Shown here: positions 45,845 through 55,526 of the stretch, in pieces
Position numbering within the stretch: the first letter of the stretch is position 1
How the letters are laid out: the number at the start of each line of letters is the position of its first letter
DNA from: Microcoleus sp. EPA2
GTDB taxonomy: Bacteria > Cyanobacteriota > Cyanobacteriia > Cyanobacteriales > Microcoleaceae
Assembly: GCA_020882975.1 (NCBI GenBank)
Contig: JAHRFD010000004.1
Span: 124,001-188,000 of the forward strand
Reading direction: 5' to 3'
DNA length: 64,000 nucleotides
Position numbers and translations under genes: made by a program
Notes under the pieces: model-generated
Database searches by the model: none
Seen by the model: the letters and a program-made list of their open reading frames with translations, nothing else
What the model was told of the DNA's origin: nothing

Positions 45845-47665
45845 TTAAGCTGGATATATCCGCAGGCGGCGATTCGGTTCTTCACCAAAACTGTCGGATT
45901 TTAGGTGATAGTGTTCCACAAGTTCATGCTGCATTTTGCGAACATTAGGAGAACGGGGCAAGAGTTCCACAGGCTGTCCCTTGGGAATCACAATTTGCTC
46001 CACAGCTAAGCGAGTTTCTTCCAGAGCTTCGAGTTCGTCAGAAGAACCGCTGCGGGCAAATAAGCTGAGGTCAGCGATTTCCGGGGTTGCGGGGTCCTCC
46101 ATGTCCAACAAGCGTCGCAAAGCTCTCGCTACGTGAGGCAGAGTGCTAGCTTTAATGGTGTGCAGAGGAACTTGGCGAGTTTTTGCCAAATGACGCAGTT
46201 TCGACTGGTTGCGAACATTAGAGCGCAAAGCTAAAACCACGTCAGCAGTGTCAATATCCTTAGTCAGCACCACAGGCAGATTCAAAGTCGAAATTACCTG
46301 TTCGAGGTGATGACGAGCTATGCCATAAGGATAAACGTGGAGTGGCAAATCTTCCCCATTGGGCCCGACATTTTGAGAAAAGCGTCCGGGCTTGGCGACT
46401 GGTTCCACTGACAACGACTCTTCCAGCAGTTGCTCAAAATATCTAGTTTCAGACACTGGGGCATTGTTGGCTGGGAATTTGTCAGCGGGAGGGGGCATGG
46501 GTACCATTTTCCCAGCACTGCGCCACCCGGATAGGGGAGTGACGGGCCGGATTGCCGATACCGAAGCCGACGATGACGACGACGCAGTACCTGAGTTCCC
46601 CGGAAACCGGGCGGGAGGAGTGCCTGCTTCGTGAGCGATGAGGACTTCTCCTGTCTCGCTGATGCTTCTGATTTGTTGGTTCGGTTGTTTTCCTCGTAGT
46701 AGAGTGTCGATCGCCTCTGCAACTTGCTCGTGTACCACCCACTTCTGGCGTTCGAGCATTTCGATGGCAATGGCAAAAGTTGGGGGTGCTTTGCGCTCCA
46801 AAACCGTCTTTTGAGAACCGCGACGCCTAGCCTCATCATCTCCGAGCGTCACCGCTTGAATGCCGCCAATTAAATCAGCTAGAGTCGGGTTTTTCATCAA
46901 GTTTTCGATCCGGTTCCCGTGGGCAGTACCGACTAACTGCACGCCCCTTTCGGCGATGGTTCGGGCGGCCAAAGCTTCCAATTCCGTGCCGATTTCGTCA
47001 ATCACGATCACTTCCGGCATATGGTTTTCCACTGCTTCGATCATGACTTGGTGTTGAAGTTCGGGACGGGAAACTTGCATTCTGCGAGCTCTGCCGATCG
47101 CTGGGTGAGGAATATCTCCATCTCCGGCAATTTCATTGGAGGTATCAATAATCACCACTCGTTTTTCCAAATCATCAGCTAACACGCGGGCAATTTCCCG
47201 CAGCGCTGTTGTTTTGCCGACTCCGGGGCGGCCGAGCATCAGAATCGATTGGCCGGTTTCCACCAAATCCCGGATAATCTTGATCGTACCAAACACAGCA
47301 CGACCAACCCTCAAAGTCAAGCCAATAATCTCACCACTGCGGTTGCGAAGGGCGCTGATCCGGTGCAGGGTTTGCTCGATGCCGGCTCGGTTGTCCCCAC
47401 CGAAATGACCGACTCGCTCAATGCAGTAATTCAGGTCTGCCTTGGAAATCGGCTTCTGGGAAAGGTGTTCGGCCTTGGATGGAAAACGAGCTTCGGGAAG
47501 GCGCCCCAAATCCATCACAATCTCAATCAGATTGTTACGCTGCGGGTGCTGTTCTAGGGGTTGCCGGATGTCATCTGGCACGATGTCGAGTAATTTATTG
47601 AGGTCGTCTGTAATCTGCATTCGCCGTCCATCTGTTCGGGTGACGTTTTCAAGCTTTTTAGTCAT
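45845..47665 (-). CDS. R3H-domain P-loop ATPase (Ycf45-type)
   Basis: 606 aa. A SpoIIIAA/Ycf45-like ATPase domain holds Walker A GRPGVGKT (145-152), [15 protein letters not shown], and [14 protein letters not shown] low-complexity Ser/Pro-rich linker (about 345-400) follows. The C-terminus is an R3H single-stranded nucleic-acid-binding motif ([15 protein letters not shown]...RRLRIYPA). The family is conserved in cyanobacteria and some plastid genomes (ycf45). A role in nucleic-acid handling is inferred from the R3H. It sits alone with its own terminator. Upstream is a heptamer array. Confidence 0.92.
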   Translation of the reverse strand: MTKKLENVTRTDGRRMQITDDLNKLLDIVPDDIRQPLEQHPQRNNLIEIVMDLGRLPEARFPSKAEHLSQKPISKADLNYCIERVGHFGGDNRAGIEQTLHRISALRNRSGEIIGLTLRVGRAVFGTIKIIRDLVETGQSILMLGRPGVGKTTALREIARVLADDLEKRVVIIDTSNEIAGDGDIPHPAIGRARRMQVSRPELQHQVMIEAVENHMPEVIVIDEIGTELEALAARTIAERGVQLVGTAHGNRIENLMKNPTLADLIGGIQAVTLGDDEARRRGSQKTVLERKAPPTFAIAIEMLERQKWVVHEQVAEAIDTLLRGKQPNQQIRSISETGEVLIAHEAGTPPARFPGNSGTASSSSSASVSAIRPVTPLSGWRSAGKMVPMPPPADKFPANNAPVSETRYFEQLLEESLSVEPVAKPGRFSQNVGPNGEDLPLHVYPYGIARHHLEQVISTLNLPVVLTKDIDTADVVLALRSNVRNQSKLRHLAKTRQVPLHTIKASTLPHVARALRRLLDMEDPATPEIADLSLFARSGSSDELEALEETRLAVEQIVIPKGQPVELLPRSPNVRKMQHELVEHYHLKSDSFGEEPNRRLRIYPA

Positions 47666-47757
47666 TAGTCATTAGTTATTAGTCATTGGTTATTAGTTAT
47701 TAGTTATTGGTTATTGGTTATTAGTTATTAGGTATTGGTTATTAGTTATTGGAACTA
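47666..47757. repeat. Heptanucleotide repeat array upstream of the R3H ATPase
   Basis: Nearly perfect TTAGTTA/TTGGTTA heptamers between ldpA and the ATPase gene, starting one base from the ATPase ATG. It may sit in the promoter or leader of that gene. Confidence 0.85.
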
Positions 47758-47872
47758 TAGCAATCGCCAATGTGGTCAAGGCATTTATAATCATTGAACC
47801 CAATGACTGCGTTTATCCTGCCCTGCGACTCCGCTCCCTGAGCGATGCTCAAAGCGCCTTGGCGACTGGTGT

Positions 47873-47946
47873 AACTACTAACCAACGACTACTGACTAAT
47901 GACTACTGACTAATGACTACTGACTAATGACTACTGACTACTAACT
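47873..47946. repeat. Heptanucleotide repeat array at the 3' end of ldpA
   Basis: TAACTAC/TAATGAC/TGACTAC units ending at the ldpA stop codon (its TTA at 47945). Same class as the array at 34370. Confidence 0.8.
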
Positions 47947-49096
47947 AATCTTCTTTGAGTTGGGAAACTAGAGAATCAGCTAAACTCACGGCCTGCCTGA
48001 GCAGTGCTGGGAAGGCTTCTAGTTGAGTTAGTCTTGGTGTTTGAGTTCCGGCTACTGGTGGCGTGATGGCGTTTGGAATCGCCAAGGCTCGATCGATTTG
48101 CATTGTTTCTAATTGCTCTAAAATTGGTGACAGCAAAACACGGGCATAGCTGCCATAAGCTACACCTGCAATATATGGGGTTTGGGAAATTGACAAATTT
48201 TTCTTGCCCTCCCTCATCAGCCCAGATGCTCTGAGTTTGCTGACAGTATGAGCATTAGTGCCACCAGCAAGTTGCACGTATCCGGGTAAGCCGGCCGCTA
48301 AGACTTTTTGGCCTAGTTTGACGGCTGCTCTAGTAGCTCCGGTTCCAATATCTCCACTCATTGGCCTACCGTCGGTTTGCCAAATTAGGGGACAAGGAAG
48401 GGGGGAAATTATTTGATAAAGTGTCCGCAAATAATCAATCAAACCTTCTCCATCGGGGCAACTAATGGCAATTAATTTGAGTCGATCGACCCAGGGATTT
48501 ATGCTTGACCAAAGTCTTGCAAAATCTGTTTCTCTGCCTATTTGGGTGTGGATTTCTAGGGCGTCCACACCGGATTGCAGGATTAAAGGTGCGATCGCGG
48601 CAGGGGCCGACACGTAGGAACGGGTGTAAATTAGTTGGCTGGGACAAACCGGGAGACAGCGACCGCAGCCATAGCATTGCTGGTCTATGACCCCGGAAAC
48701 ACCTTCGCCACCACCCTGAAAAACGATGGCTGTGGCTGGACAAATTTTTTCGCAAGGTCGCCAGCAGTCCACCGGACACTCGGCTGGGTTGAATTCGGCC
48801 TTACGAAAATGCGGGTCTTCCCCATCATTTAAACTTACCATCAGCCAGGGCAAACCTTGTCGGTCAAACCTGGGGTTTTGGGCTTGAGTCTGTATGGTGC
48901 CGGCCACCTGTAGGGCTTCTTTCGCTGCTGCGATCGCCGCCGGGTCTGCCGCGACATCGATACAGTCAGCGCCTGCTAAGGTGTAAGCCAAGGTTAGGTT
49001 CCGAACCGCAGGCAGGTGTTGAAAGCTGGCCCCGCAGATCAGTTTGAACCAATGGCCACCTTTTAATGAGTTTAGGGGCTGGTAATGTTCTGTCAC
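47945..49096 (-). CDS. ldpA: LdpA, light-dependent period iron-sulfur protein
   Basis: 383 aa. Two ferredoxin-like cysteine clusters, CPVDCWRPCEKICP and CYGCGRCLPVCP (about 125-165), are followed by the LdpA C-terminal domain (FARLWSSINPWVDRLKLI, ALRSGVDALEIHTQIGRE, VPNAITPPVAGTQ-like). In Synechococcus LdpA senses redox or light state through its iron-sulfur clusters and adjusts the period of the KaiABC clock with KaiA and CikA. That function is taken from the family. The cysteines for cluster binding are intact. Alone between repeat arrays. Confidence 0.93.
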   Translation of the reverse strand: MTEHYQPLNSLKGGHWFKLICGASFQHLPAVRNLTLAYTLAGADCIDVAADPAAIAAAKEALQVAGTIQTQAQNPRFDRQGLPWLMVSLNDGEDPHFRKAEFNPAECPVDCWRPCEKICPATAIVFQGGGEGVSGVIDQQCYGCGRCLPVCPSQLIYTRSYVSAPAAIAPLILQSGVDALEIHTQIGRETDFARLWSSINPWVDRLKLIAISCPDGEGLIDYLRTLYQIISPLPCPLIWQTDGRPMSGDIGTGATRAAVKLGQKVLAAGLPGYVQLAGGTNAHTVSKLRASGLMREGKKNLSISQTPYIAGVAYGSYARVLLSPILEQLETMQIDRALAIPNAITPPVAGTQTPRLTQLEAFPALLRQAVSLADSLVSQLKED

Positions 49097-49405
49097 CTTT
49101 ATATGCTAACGTTTTGAGCTAAAAATTGCGAGGCAAAAATTTCAACTGAGTTTTCCGACTCAGACAGATACAAGGATCAAAACGCTACCGATAGGAGTGG
49201 GACTTGGGGGGGCAGCCCCAGATGTGGAGTATCAACCATTACTTTTTTGGCAATCTAATTTTTTTAAGATTTTTTGTTGCGGGTGCGATTTTTAATTGTT
49301 GGCTGAGGTTTTAATTTTAGGCAGACTTATAATACTATCATTTGTTAGCGGTGGGTGCAAGATAAAAGCCGACTATTATTGCAGGATTGAGAGTTTTGGA
49401 ATCTC
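49097..49405. other. 309-bp intergenic stretch, nothing recognised
   Basis: Contains a run GGGACTTGGGGGGGCAGCCCC and an AT-rich segment. No reading frame, repeat or RNA was identified. Confidence 0.45.
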
Positions 49406-50677
49406 TTAACTCGATTCGGAGCCATCTAGCGCCCACCAAAGCACCTGGGCGTATTGAGCGCACTCAAACCAAGGCAGAATGAAAGTTAAATAGCCGATCG
49501 CCATTGCTGATATGTCGGTATTTAGCGACACGATCGCACAGTGCAAGCAATATCCCCACAAAGCAAAACTAGCGATCGCACCCAGAATGCCTGTAGAAAT
49601 AGCAGTATCTAAAATCCAATTGTGAGCTTTATAACTCGGTATTTTTTCAGTACGAATCTGTCCGTTTATATCCAGGTAATCGTAAGAAAACTGACCTAAA
49701 TTCACAATTTCAGGAACCTTATTGGGATTGGCGACGAAAGGATATGCAATGCCAAATCCGTTAAAACCCCAGCCAAAGAGAGGTCGTTTTTGAATCCCGC
49801 GCACAGCAAGTTCCCACAGGGGCGATCGGCTGGACATTACTTGTGCAACAGATACCCGATTCCAGTCCAGAGGTCTAGTAAAGGTCATTGCACTAATTGC
49901 TACTAAGCCGAGCGCAATAACTGCAATCATTAATTTATAGTATTGCCATCCCAATAAGTAAAATAGTGCTATAATTAAAGATAAAATTGCTGTGCGAGTG
50001 TTGGTAAATAGCAAAGCGGGGAGAATTATGAATAAAATCAGAGTGGAAGTGCGATCGTTAATTAATTTCCACTTCCAACCTACCGCACAAATCACGGCTG
50101 TCAGAGCCAATACTATGGCTGCGTGACCGCGGTGCGAGAAAAGTGCGATCGGCTGCTGTCCCCGAAAAATCGTACTAGCCAAAACATCATGTGCGATCGA
50201 CTGACCGTTCGTTGCTGTATAATCAATTTGCCAGTTGACAACTTGCGGAAAAACGCTAACAGCTACAACCGCCCCTCCTATCAGCAAACCCCGCATTTGA
50301 GAGAGAAACAGTTCGGGATGAAGTTTTAGTAGCAACCTATTACTCAGCGAAAAAATAGAAATTAACAGCCAGTACAGCCAGCCATCTCCCATTTGGTCTT
50401 GTCCCCAAAAAGAACGCTCCGGGAAAGGACTGTTGAGGGTAGAAATCGCTCCCACCGTCAAAAAAACTCCCCACAAAATCAGGCAGATTTTCCACTGGCG
50501 GGAAAAAGTTAAAAGTTTCCTTTCTTCCCATAAAAATGATAAATTTGAAAGCACAATCAGCAGGACAACAAAAACTTTAGGTTGCGTCCAAATTTCGCCG
50601 CGGCTGCCTCCCCAAGGGTTGATGAGAATGAGGCTGAAAGCATATAGCAGAGTGTAAAGATTTTTCATTTGTGTCAT
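49406..50677 (-). CDS. O-antigen ligase/Wzy_C family polytopic membrane protein
   Basis: 423 aa with about ten predicted membrane segments. The conserved Wzy_C region is visible: SHRGHAAIVLALTAV, RTAILSLIIALFYLLG, then RSPLWELAVRGIQKRPLFGWGFNGFG in the large periplasmic loop and SYKAHNWILDTAISTGILG after it. Family members ligate or polymerise surface polysaccharide at the plasma membrane. Whether it is a ligase or polymerase cannot be told. No glycan operon is adjacent, although a family 2 glycosyltransferase lies 11 kb away. Confidence 0.88.
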   Translation of the reverse strand: MTQMKNLYTLLYAFSLILINPWGGSRGEIWTQPKVFVVLLIVLSNLSFLWEERKLLTFSRQWKICLILWGVFLTVGAISTLNSPFPERSFWGQDQMGDGWLYWLLISIFSLSNRLLLKLHPELFLSQMRGLLIGGAVVAVSVFPQVVNWQIDYTATNGQSIAHDVLASTIFRGQQPIALFSHRGHAAIVLALTAVICAVGWKWKLINDRTSTLILFIILPALLFTNTRTAILSLIIALFYLLGWQYYKLMIAVIALGLVAISAMTFTRPLDWNRVSVAQVMSSRSPLWELAVRGIQKRPLFGWGFNGFGIAYPFVANPNKVPEIVNLGQFSYDYLDINGQIRTEKIPSYKAHNWILDTAISTGILGAIASFALWGYCLHCAIVSLNTDISAMAIGYLTFILPWFECAQYAQVLWWALDGSESS

Positions 50678-50783
50678 TGCGAGCTTTGTGTGATTGCTGT
50701 AGGGGCGGGTTCACCAACAATATCTGCTAATAATTGACAATCTCAAAAACCCGCCCCGATCGGGATATTAGGCTCTAGAAAAA

Positions 50784-52394
50784 TTATCCAGCCTGTCGCT
50801 TTTTCCGCAAAATATGCCGCATCCCAGCGAACCACAACAGCATTCCTTTAGTCGCCAGAATACTTCCCGGTTCCGGCACAGCTTCCGCATCAATTGGCTT
50901 GGGAATTTGCCGCATCTTGAAACTTCCTTCCCGTTCCTGAAAAGCTAATTGAATTGGAAATGCTGTTTCTGCTGTCTCACCAAATAATGAATCAATCCCA
51001 GTGATTCTAAAATTATCTACTGGATAACCCAACAAAGAAATAAAGTCTAACTTATCTCCTGGACTGAAATTACCGAGTATCGAATCTCCTACTGCAACAG
51101 TAAACTCCTGGTCATCGCCCACAGGGAAATCGAGAATTTCAGTAAATAAAGTGTCTTCCAGAGATTGGAATTCAAAGCCGTAAGTAGTTGGAGGGTCAAA
51201 CCAGCGGCAGCCGGGAACTTTGTTGAAGACTTGCCAGCCATTTTGGATAGAATTAGGAAGGATGGGGTTTTGCTGTGTCAGGCCCCGCTTTTCTTTTCCG
51301 AATCCGCCGCCGCCGCTACTTGCGGAGCTAAAATCTGGCGAGTCTTGTGGGTCGTAAACATCAACAAAAAGCTCGTAATTGCCTGTGTCTTGACCGCGAG
51401 CACCTCCACCAGCAGCACGGACATCGAGGTTGATATTGCCGCTACTACCTACAGTACCCGTTAGTGCGGAGGCAAAACCATTTCCTACAGAGCTACTGTT
51501 GTCGTCAAATCCTAGCCGAAAACCTGAGTTATTGTGGGTGCTTAAGAATGTGTTGGGGTTGCAGCGATTGGAGGGGAGGTCGTTGTTTGTCCAGGCTATA
51601 TATTTTGAACCAGGGGTAAGGTTAGGGAGATTAAAACGGTCTACTTCAAAACCGGAGGCGAGGCTGTCGGAAAACTTTTTAGAAGTTTTAGGACGATTAA
51701 TTGTACTTTTCCAACCCCAAGAAACCCCGTTATAAATTGAGACTTTATTGTCTGCTGTCTTCTCAACCAGATACAGTTCAGCGTCAAAGGTATGACCTAT
51801 CGAGACATTATTCCTGAATGGATAGTCTTTAAATACACCGGGTTGTAACATTCCTGGAAACTGGAGATCGTAGAATGGATTACCCTGAAAAGATGGAACG
51901 TCAATGAAATTATTTGGCTCTCCTTTACGATCGTTAAAAAATTCATAGTTAGTTACCCGTTGAATCCAATGTAGATTGTTAATATTATTGTGAAAGCTGC
52001 TGGAAACGCCATTTTCTGCTATCTGATAAAGGTAATTGAGTTGAAATTTAGCCCCTACGTGAGTAGCTTCGTCTGGGAAGTTAGCCTCTGGTGTGTAGTA
52101 CGGATTATTCTCTAGAACTTCAAATCTACCATCTATTTGCACCGTATTAAATTCCCATCCTTGAAAAAGGGTTTTTAGATTTTTTATAAAGTCACTACTT
52201 TGAGCAGGTGGGTCAAGAAGTTTTACCTGTTTTACCGTTATTTTACCTTCAGCCTTAATTGGGTCTTTGTATGAAATGGTTTTAGAGCTAGTGTCACCAC
52301 CCAAACTAAAAGAAAACGCACTCTCTTGCTGACCTGTCAGTCCGAGCAACAAGCTCGCCGTCAACAATACTAAAGGGTATGGTCTTAATTGCAT
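50784..52394 (-). CDS. Secreted PEP-CTERM-tailed protein, family A
   Basis: 536 aa. Signal peptide at 1-29. The mature protein is beta-rich and Asn/Gly-rich (GWEFNTVQIDGRFEVL, HWIQRVTNYEF, NPFYDL, YNGVSWGWKS, KKFSDSLAS). It ends in a PEP-CTERM sorting tail: VPEPGS, a hydrophobic helix (LLWFAGMRHIL) and RKKRQ. Such tails are processed by exosortase and direct proteins to the surface or exopolysaccharide. It shares YNG(V/I)SWGWKS and KKFSDS with the protein at 53804, a shorter paralogue. Function unknown. Cluster with family B neighbours. Confidence 0.85.
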   Translation of the reverse strand: MQLRPYPLVLLTASLLLGLTGQQESAFSFSLGGDTSSKTISYKDPIKAEGKITVKQVKLLDPPAQSSDFIKNLKTLFQGWEFNTVQIDGRFEVLENNPYYTPEANFPDEATHVGAKFQLNYLYQIAENGVSSSFHNNINNLHWIQRVTNYEFFNDRKGEPNNFIDVPSFQGNPFYDLQFPGMLQPGVFKDYPFRNNVSIGHTFDAELYLVEKTADNKVSIYNGVSWGWKSTINRPKTSKKFSDSLASGFEVDRFNLPNLTPGSKYIAWTNNDLPSNRCNPNTFLSTHNNSGFRLGFDDNSSSVGNGFASALTGTVGSSGNINLDVRAAGGGARGQDTGNYELFVDVYDPQDSPDFSSASSGGGGFGKEKRGLTQQNPILPNSIQNGWQVFNKVPGCRWFDPPTTYGFEFQSLEDTLFTEILDFPVGDDQEFTVAVGDSILGNFSPGDKLDFISLLGYPVDNFRITGIDSLFGETAETAFPIQLAFQEREGSFKMRQIPKPIDAEAVPEPGSILATKGMLLWFAGMRHILRKKRQAG

Positions 52395-52484
52395 TTTTTT
52401 AACTCCTTATAAACTACTAATTTTAAAAAACTATCAACCTGCGTAGCAATTATCCCCAACAGATCATTGTGAAGTCGTTAAGGC

Positions 52485-53714
52485 TCAATTCTCGACTAAG
52501 TTAAACTCTACAAAAGGCGTCGCTCCCAAGCCCTTCCACGTATCTCCGGATAAATTTTGAGTGCAGCTTACTTCTGACACTCCAGGGTTGTACCCAATTC
52601 TTATCTGATACTTACCGGGCTTGAACTCATCAAAATAGATGAAGCCACCAGAGCGTTCAGAGCGTCCAAGTAAAAGCAAGTTATTTTCCCAGAAGAGTTT
52701 GGCATCTAGACTGAAAGTAACATTCTCTCCTGGCTCGACTAACGGACAGTTGTATCCTGCCAGCAAATTCCCTCCCCCGCGTCCTTTCAAACGCAGTTTT
52801 TTACCACCTTGCTCTAGAATCTGTAACATTGTATTTAACTGTTGGAAACGAAACGAAGTTGCCGTTTTATTGGTAATCCGAAGAGCGAGTTTTACAGGAG
52901 TTGTAGCATTGGGCTTATTTGAGGGGATTATAAAGACACGCTCTGGCATAAAAATTTCAAAGCGAATGCCATCTAATTCAACTGTATTGCTGTTAATGGA
53001 TACAGGTTGAACTACGCGAATCGGTATGAAGTTCGTAGCTCCCTGACCTCTTCTAAGTCCTTTTACTGTCATCGGCTTTTGCGTTTCTTCGTCATAGCAG
53101 GAAACTTTTCCACCAGGACTGTCATAAATGAACCGAAGCTGATATTCTCCGGGCTTTAGTTCGTCAAAATACCAGAAGTAACCAAGCCCAGCATCACCTT
53201 TGAGTTGAAGCTTATTATTATTCCATGTAAGTACACCGGAACGGAATAATTTTCTTGTTCCTGGCTCCACTAATCCGCACAAACTTCTCGTATTTGACTG
53301 TCTATCTCTAGCTTTTTGTAGTGGCAGCGATCGACCATCTTGCCCTACAAGTTCTGGAATCAATGTGTCGTTGTCAGCTCGAATGAAATTTTGTGTATTG
53401 TTGGCAATGCTAACTACAAAAGATAAAGGGCTACTGATATCCAGCTTCTTTTCCGGTATGGGTAAAACAAAGTATGGCACTGAGATTTTCATAGAAATGC
53501 CTTCCTGTTCTACGGTTTTGTTGTCAGGTGAATCTACGGATTTCAACTCAGCCACCCTCGTTATTCCTAGATGGGAGGGCGCAGTCGAGCCTCTGGACAC
53601 ATGGCTTAATGCCATTACTCCCTCTTTCATCGCAATAACTTCTCTAGGCACATGACTCAATGCCACTAAGCCAGAAAGAATTAAAACCAATAAAAATAGG
53701 TAACAGTTCTTCAT
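52485..53714 (-). CDS. Exported two-domain protein, family B (409 aa)
   Basis: Taken from the ATG at 53714 (MKNCYLFLLVLILSG), which gives a signal peptide matching the sibling proteins at 54761 and 55527. An upstream ATG at 53750 would add 12 unrelated residues. Two homologous beta-sandwich-like domains: about 75-225 and 230-408. Each has an (R/K)(I/L)E(I/V)xxPxxVxxIP start, a T-N-(N/K)-T turn, C-PL-EPG, a W-NN-L-L-G segment, and a PG-Y-(L/I)R-Y end. Single-domain versions occur in the two neighbours. Probable periplasmic or surface beta proteins of unknown function. Confidence 0.8.
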   Translation of the reverse strand: MKNCYLFLLVLILSGLVALSHVPREVIAMKEGVMALSHVSRGSTAPSHLGITRVAELKSVDSPDNKTVEQEGISMKISVPYFVLPIPEKKLDISSPLSFVVSIANNTQNFIRADNDTLIPELVGQDGRSLPLQKARDRQSNTRSLCGLVEPGTRKLFRSGVLTWNNNKLQLKGDAGLGYFWYFDELKPGEYQLRFIYDSPGGKVSCYDEETQKPMTVKGLRRGQGATNFIPIRVVQPVSINSNTVELDGIRFEIFMPERVFIIPSNKPNATTPVKLALRITNKTATSFRFQQLNTMLQILEQGGKKLRLKGRGGGNLLAGYNCPLVEPGENVTFSLDAKLFWENNLLLLGRSERSGGFIYFDEFKPGKYQIRIGYNPGVSEVSCTQNLSGDTWKGLGATPFVEFNLVEN

Positions 53715-53803
53715 CACATGAATTAGCTCTGCTTTTTTAAAGTGACTCATTACTATTTGACTATATATATTAGGACAAGTCTATTAATCTTTTAACCGTA
53801 AAA

Positions 53804-54694
53804 CTACCGAACTTTTTCAGACCAATTTCCCCTACTATCAGCAGTATAGCTGTCGGAAAACTTTTTAGTGATTTTAGGAGGAGTAAATATGCTTTTCCAA
53901 CCCCATGATATCCCATTATATATTGTCACTTGAGTGGGGTTATTAATGGGATCTTTGACCTCAGCAAGATAAAGTTCTGCACTCCAGTTTTTGTTGTTAT
54001 AATAGATATCATCTCGGGATGGAGTATCCACAAAAAGAATTCTTTGATCGGCGGGAGGCCTTATCACCCGACCATAGGTGTCGTAAAAAGGGTTAAATGT
54101 GGGTTTTTGGGGGTCGATAAAACCTGGTTGAGTTTGCTCTAGTAGCGTATCAATTTTATCGTCAGGAGTTCCTGGTGGCTGCTTAATGACTCCCTGTAGG
54201 GTAATGGTGTAAGCATGATTGTTAACTACCCGTTGGATAAAATGAACGTTACTTCCTACGGGATCTAAACCAGCACCAGGGTTATAAAGAACTTGTATTT
54301 CAGCTCCAACAGTTTCTGGGTTAGGGTTAGTAAGAAAAATAAAGGGAGCATAAACCCCAATATCAAACCTACCTGTTAAAGACTCTACAGGTTGCGCCTT
54401 GTTAAACGTCCAACCATTTTGTGCCCATACAGATGACGTTAGCAGGTTAAAAAAATCATTGGTGCCGCCTAGTGGGAGTGCTGAGACTGAGGTAGTAGAG
54501 ACAGTCACAGTACCTACACCGGGCTTTGTATGGGATATTGAGGAACAGTAAGGCGAGGTCGGAGTGCATATCGGGTTTGGTTGTTGGGATGGCAATGTGA
54601 AAGAAAACGCGAAACTGGCTCTACTTGTTAGCAACATCAGTAAGGGCGAACTTAATAAAATTGTCCAGTATTGTGATAGTTTCATTGTTGACAA
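53804..54694 (-). CDS. Exported protein, family A, truncated paralogue
   Basis: 296 aa. Signal peptide (about 1-30). It matches the N-terminal 250 residues of the protein at 50784 in order (GWTFNKAQPVESLTGRF, HFIQRVVNNHAYTI, NPFYDT, YNGISWGWKS, KKFSDSYTAD) but ends soon after with GNWSEKVR and lacks the C-terminal half, including the PEP-CTERM tail. It may be a decayed copy or a secreted, non-anchored version. Its end and the following spacer are duplicated at 56308-56446. Confidence 0.7.
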   Translation of the reverse strand: MSTMKLSQYWTILLSSPLLMLLTSRASFAFSFTLPSQQPNPICTPTSPYCSSISHTKPGVGTVTVSTTSVSALPLGGTNDFFNLLTSSVWAQNGWTFNKAQPVESLTGRFDIGVYAPFIFLTNPNPETVGAEIQVLYNPGAGLDPVGSNVHFIQRVVNNHAYTITLQGVIKQPPGTPDDKIDTLLEQTQPGFIDPQKPTFNPFYDTYGRVIRPPADQRILFVDTPSRDDIYYNNKNWSAELYLAEVKDPINNPTQVTIYNGISWGWKSIFTPPKITKKFSDSYTADSRGNWSEKVR

Positions 54695-54760
54695 CTCCTT
54701 TGTATGGGGTAGGAAATATCTGTCTCGGCTTGAAATCGAGTAACAATTGCCACTTAACTT

Positions 54761-55468
54761 CTATTTAGATTCAGACTGGACGACGCGGAACTTCACAAAG
54801 GGTGTGACTATCTGACCCGTCCAAATCCCTCGTGTTAATTTGTTGTACTCCTGCTGTTGAGGTTCATCACAATATAATAAAGGGCGAGAATTGATGTATC
54901 TCAACCTAATTTGATAGTTACCAGGCCTAATATCAAAATTCCATCCGCCACCTAATCCATCAGCGCCTCCGAAGAGAAGCAGATTGTTCCGCCACAAAAG
55001 TTGTGCTTGCAAGAAAAAGGTTAGACTTTCTCGTGGTTGAAGTAAGGGACAAGCCAGTTGCGGAGAGTTGAAAAGCATAACTCTAGCTCCAGAGCGCTCT
55101 AATAAATTACCATTAGCATCCACTATTTCTAGTGGAAATACAAAAAGGGGATCGAGTGGAGGAAAGCGAATCGGGTGAGATGTATTGTTTGTCATTTGAA
55201 AACCGATCCGAACAAGAGTAGTAGTATTTGGCTGATTTTCAGGTATGCGCCATACCCGATCCGGTGCTAAAATTTCCAACCGAATACCATTTGTTTCAAC
55301 TGCATTGCTATCGCTCGATTCAAAAGATATCAAATCGGGATTTGAGTCGATCAATAGATTTCCTATCGCGCTCGCTCCTTCAGGTATATTGCTGAGTGCG
55401 ATCGCTCCTGAAAGTAATAAAGCGAGCAACAACAGAAAAAAATACTTCAACCGCAAAAGATACTTCAT
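54761..55468 (-). CDS. Exported single-domain protein, family B
   Basis: 235 aa. Signal peptide 1-35 (MKYLLRLKYFFLLLLALLLSG). One domain with the family B pattern: RLEILAPDRVWRIPENQPNTTT, CPLLQPRESLTFFLQAQLLWRNNLLLFG, GNYQIRLRY. It is a close relative of each half of the protein at 52485. It lies between the truncated family A gene and another family B gene. Function unknown. Confidence 0.8.
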   Translation of the reverse strand: MKYLLRLKYFFLLLLALLLSGAIALSNIPEGASAIGNLLIDSNPDLISFESSDSNAVETNGIRLEILAPDRVWRIPENQPNTTTLVRIGFQMTNNTSHPIRFPPLDPLFVFPLEIVDANGNLLERSGARVMLFNSPQLACPLLQPRESLTFFLQAQLLWRNNLLLFGGADGLGGGWNFDIRPGNYQIRLRYINSRPLLYCDEPQQQEYNKLTRGIWTGQIVTPFVKFRVVQSESK

Positions 55469-55526
55469 ACCTTCTAATAATTGACACTATCAGGCTTGGG
55501 AATTAGACGCATCTTAAAACTTATGT

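Noticed and set aside
46318..46839. 173-aa frame overlapping the R3H ATPase
   Set aside because: Shifted frame inside a gene with clear Walker A, Walker B and R3H motifs; low-complexity composition.
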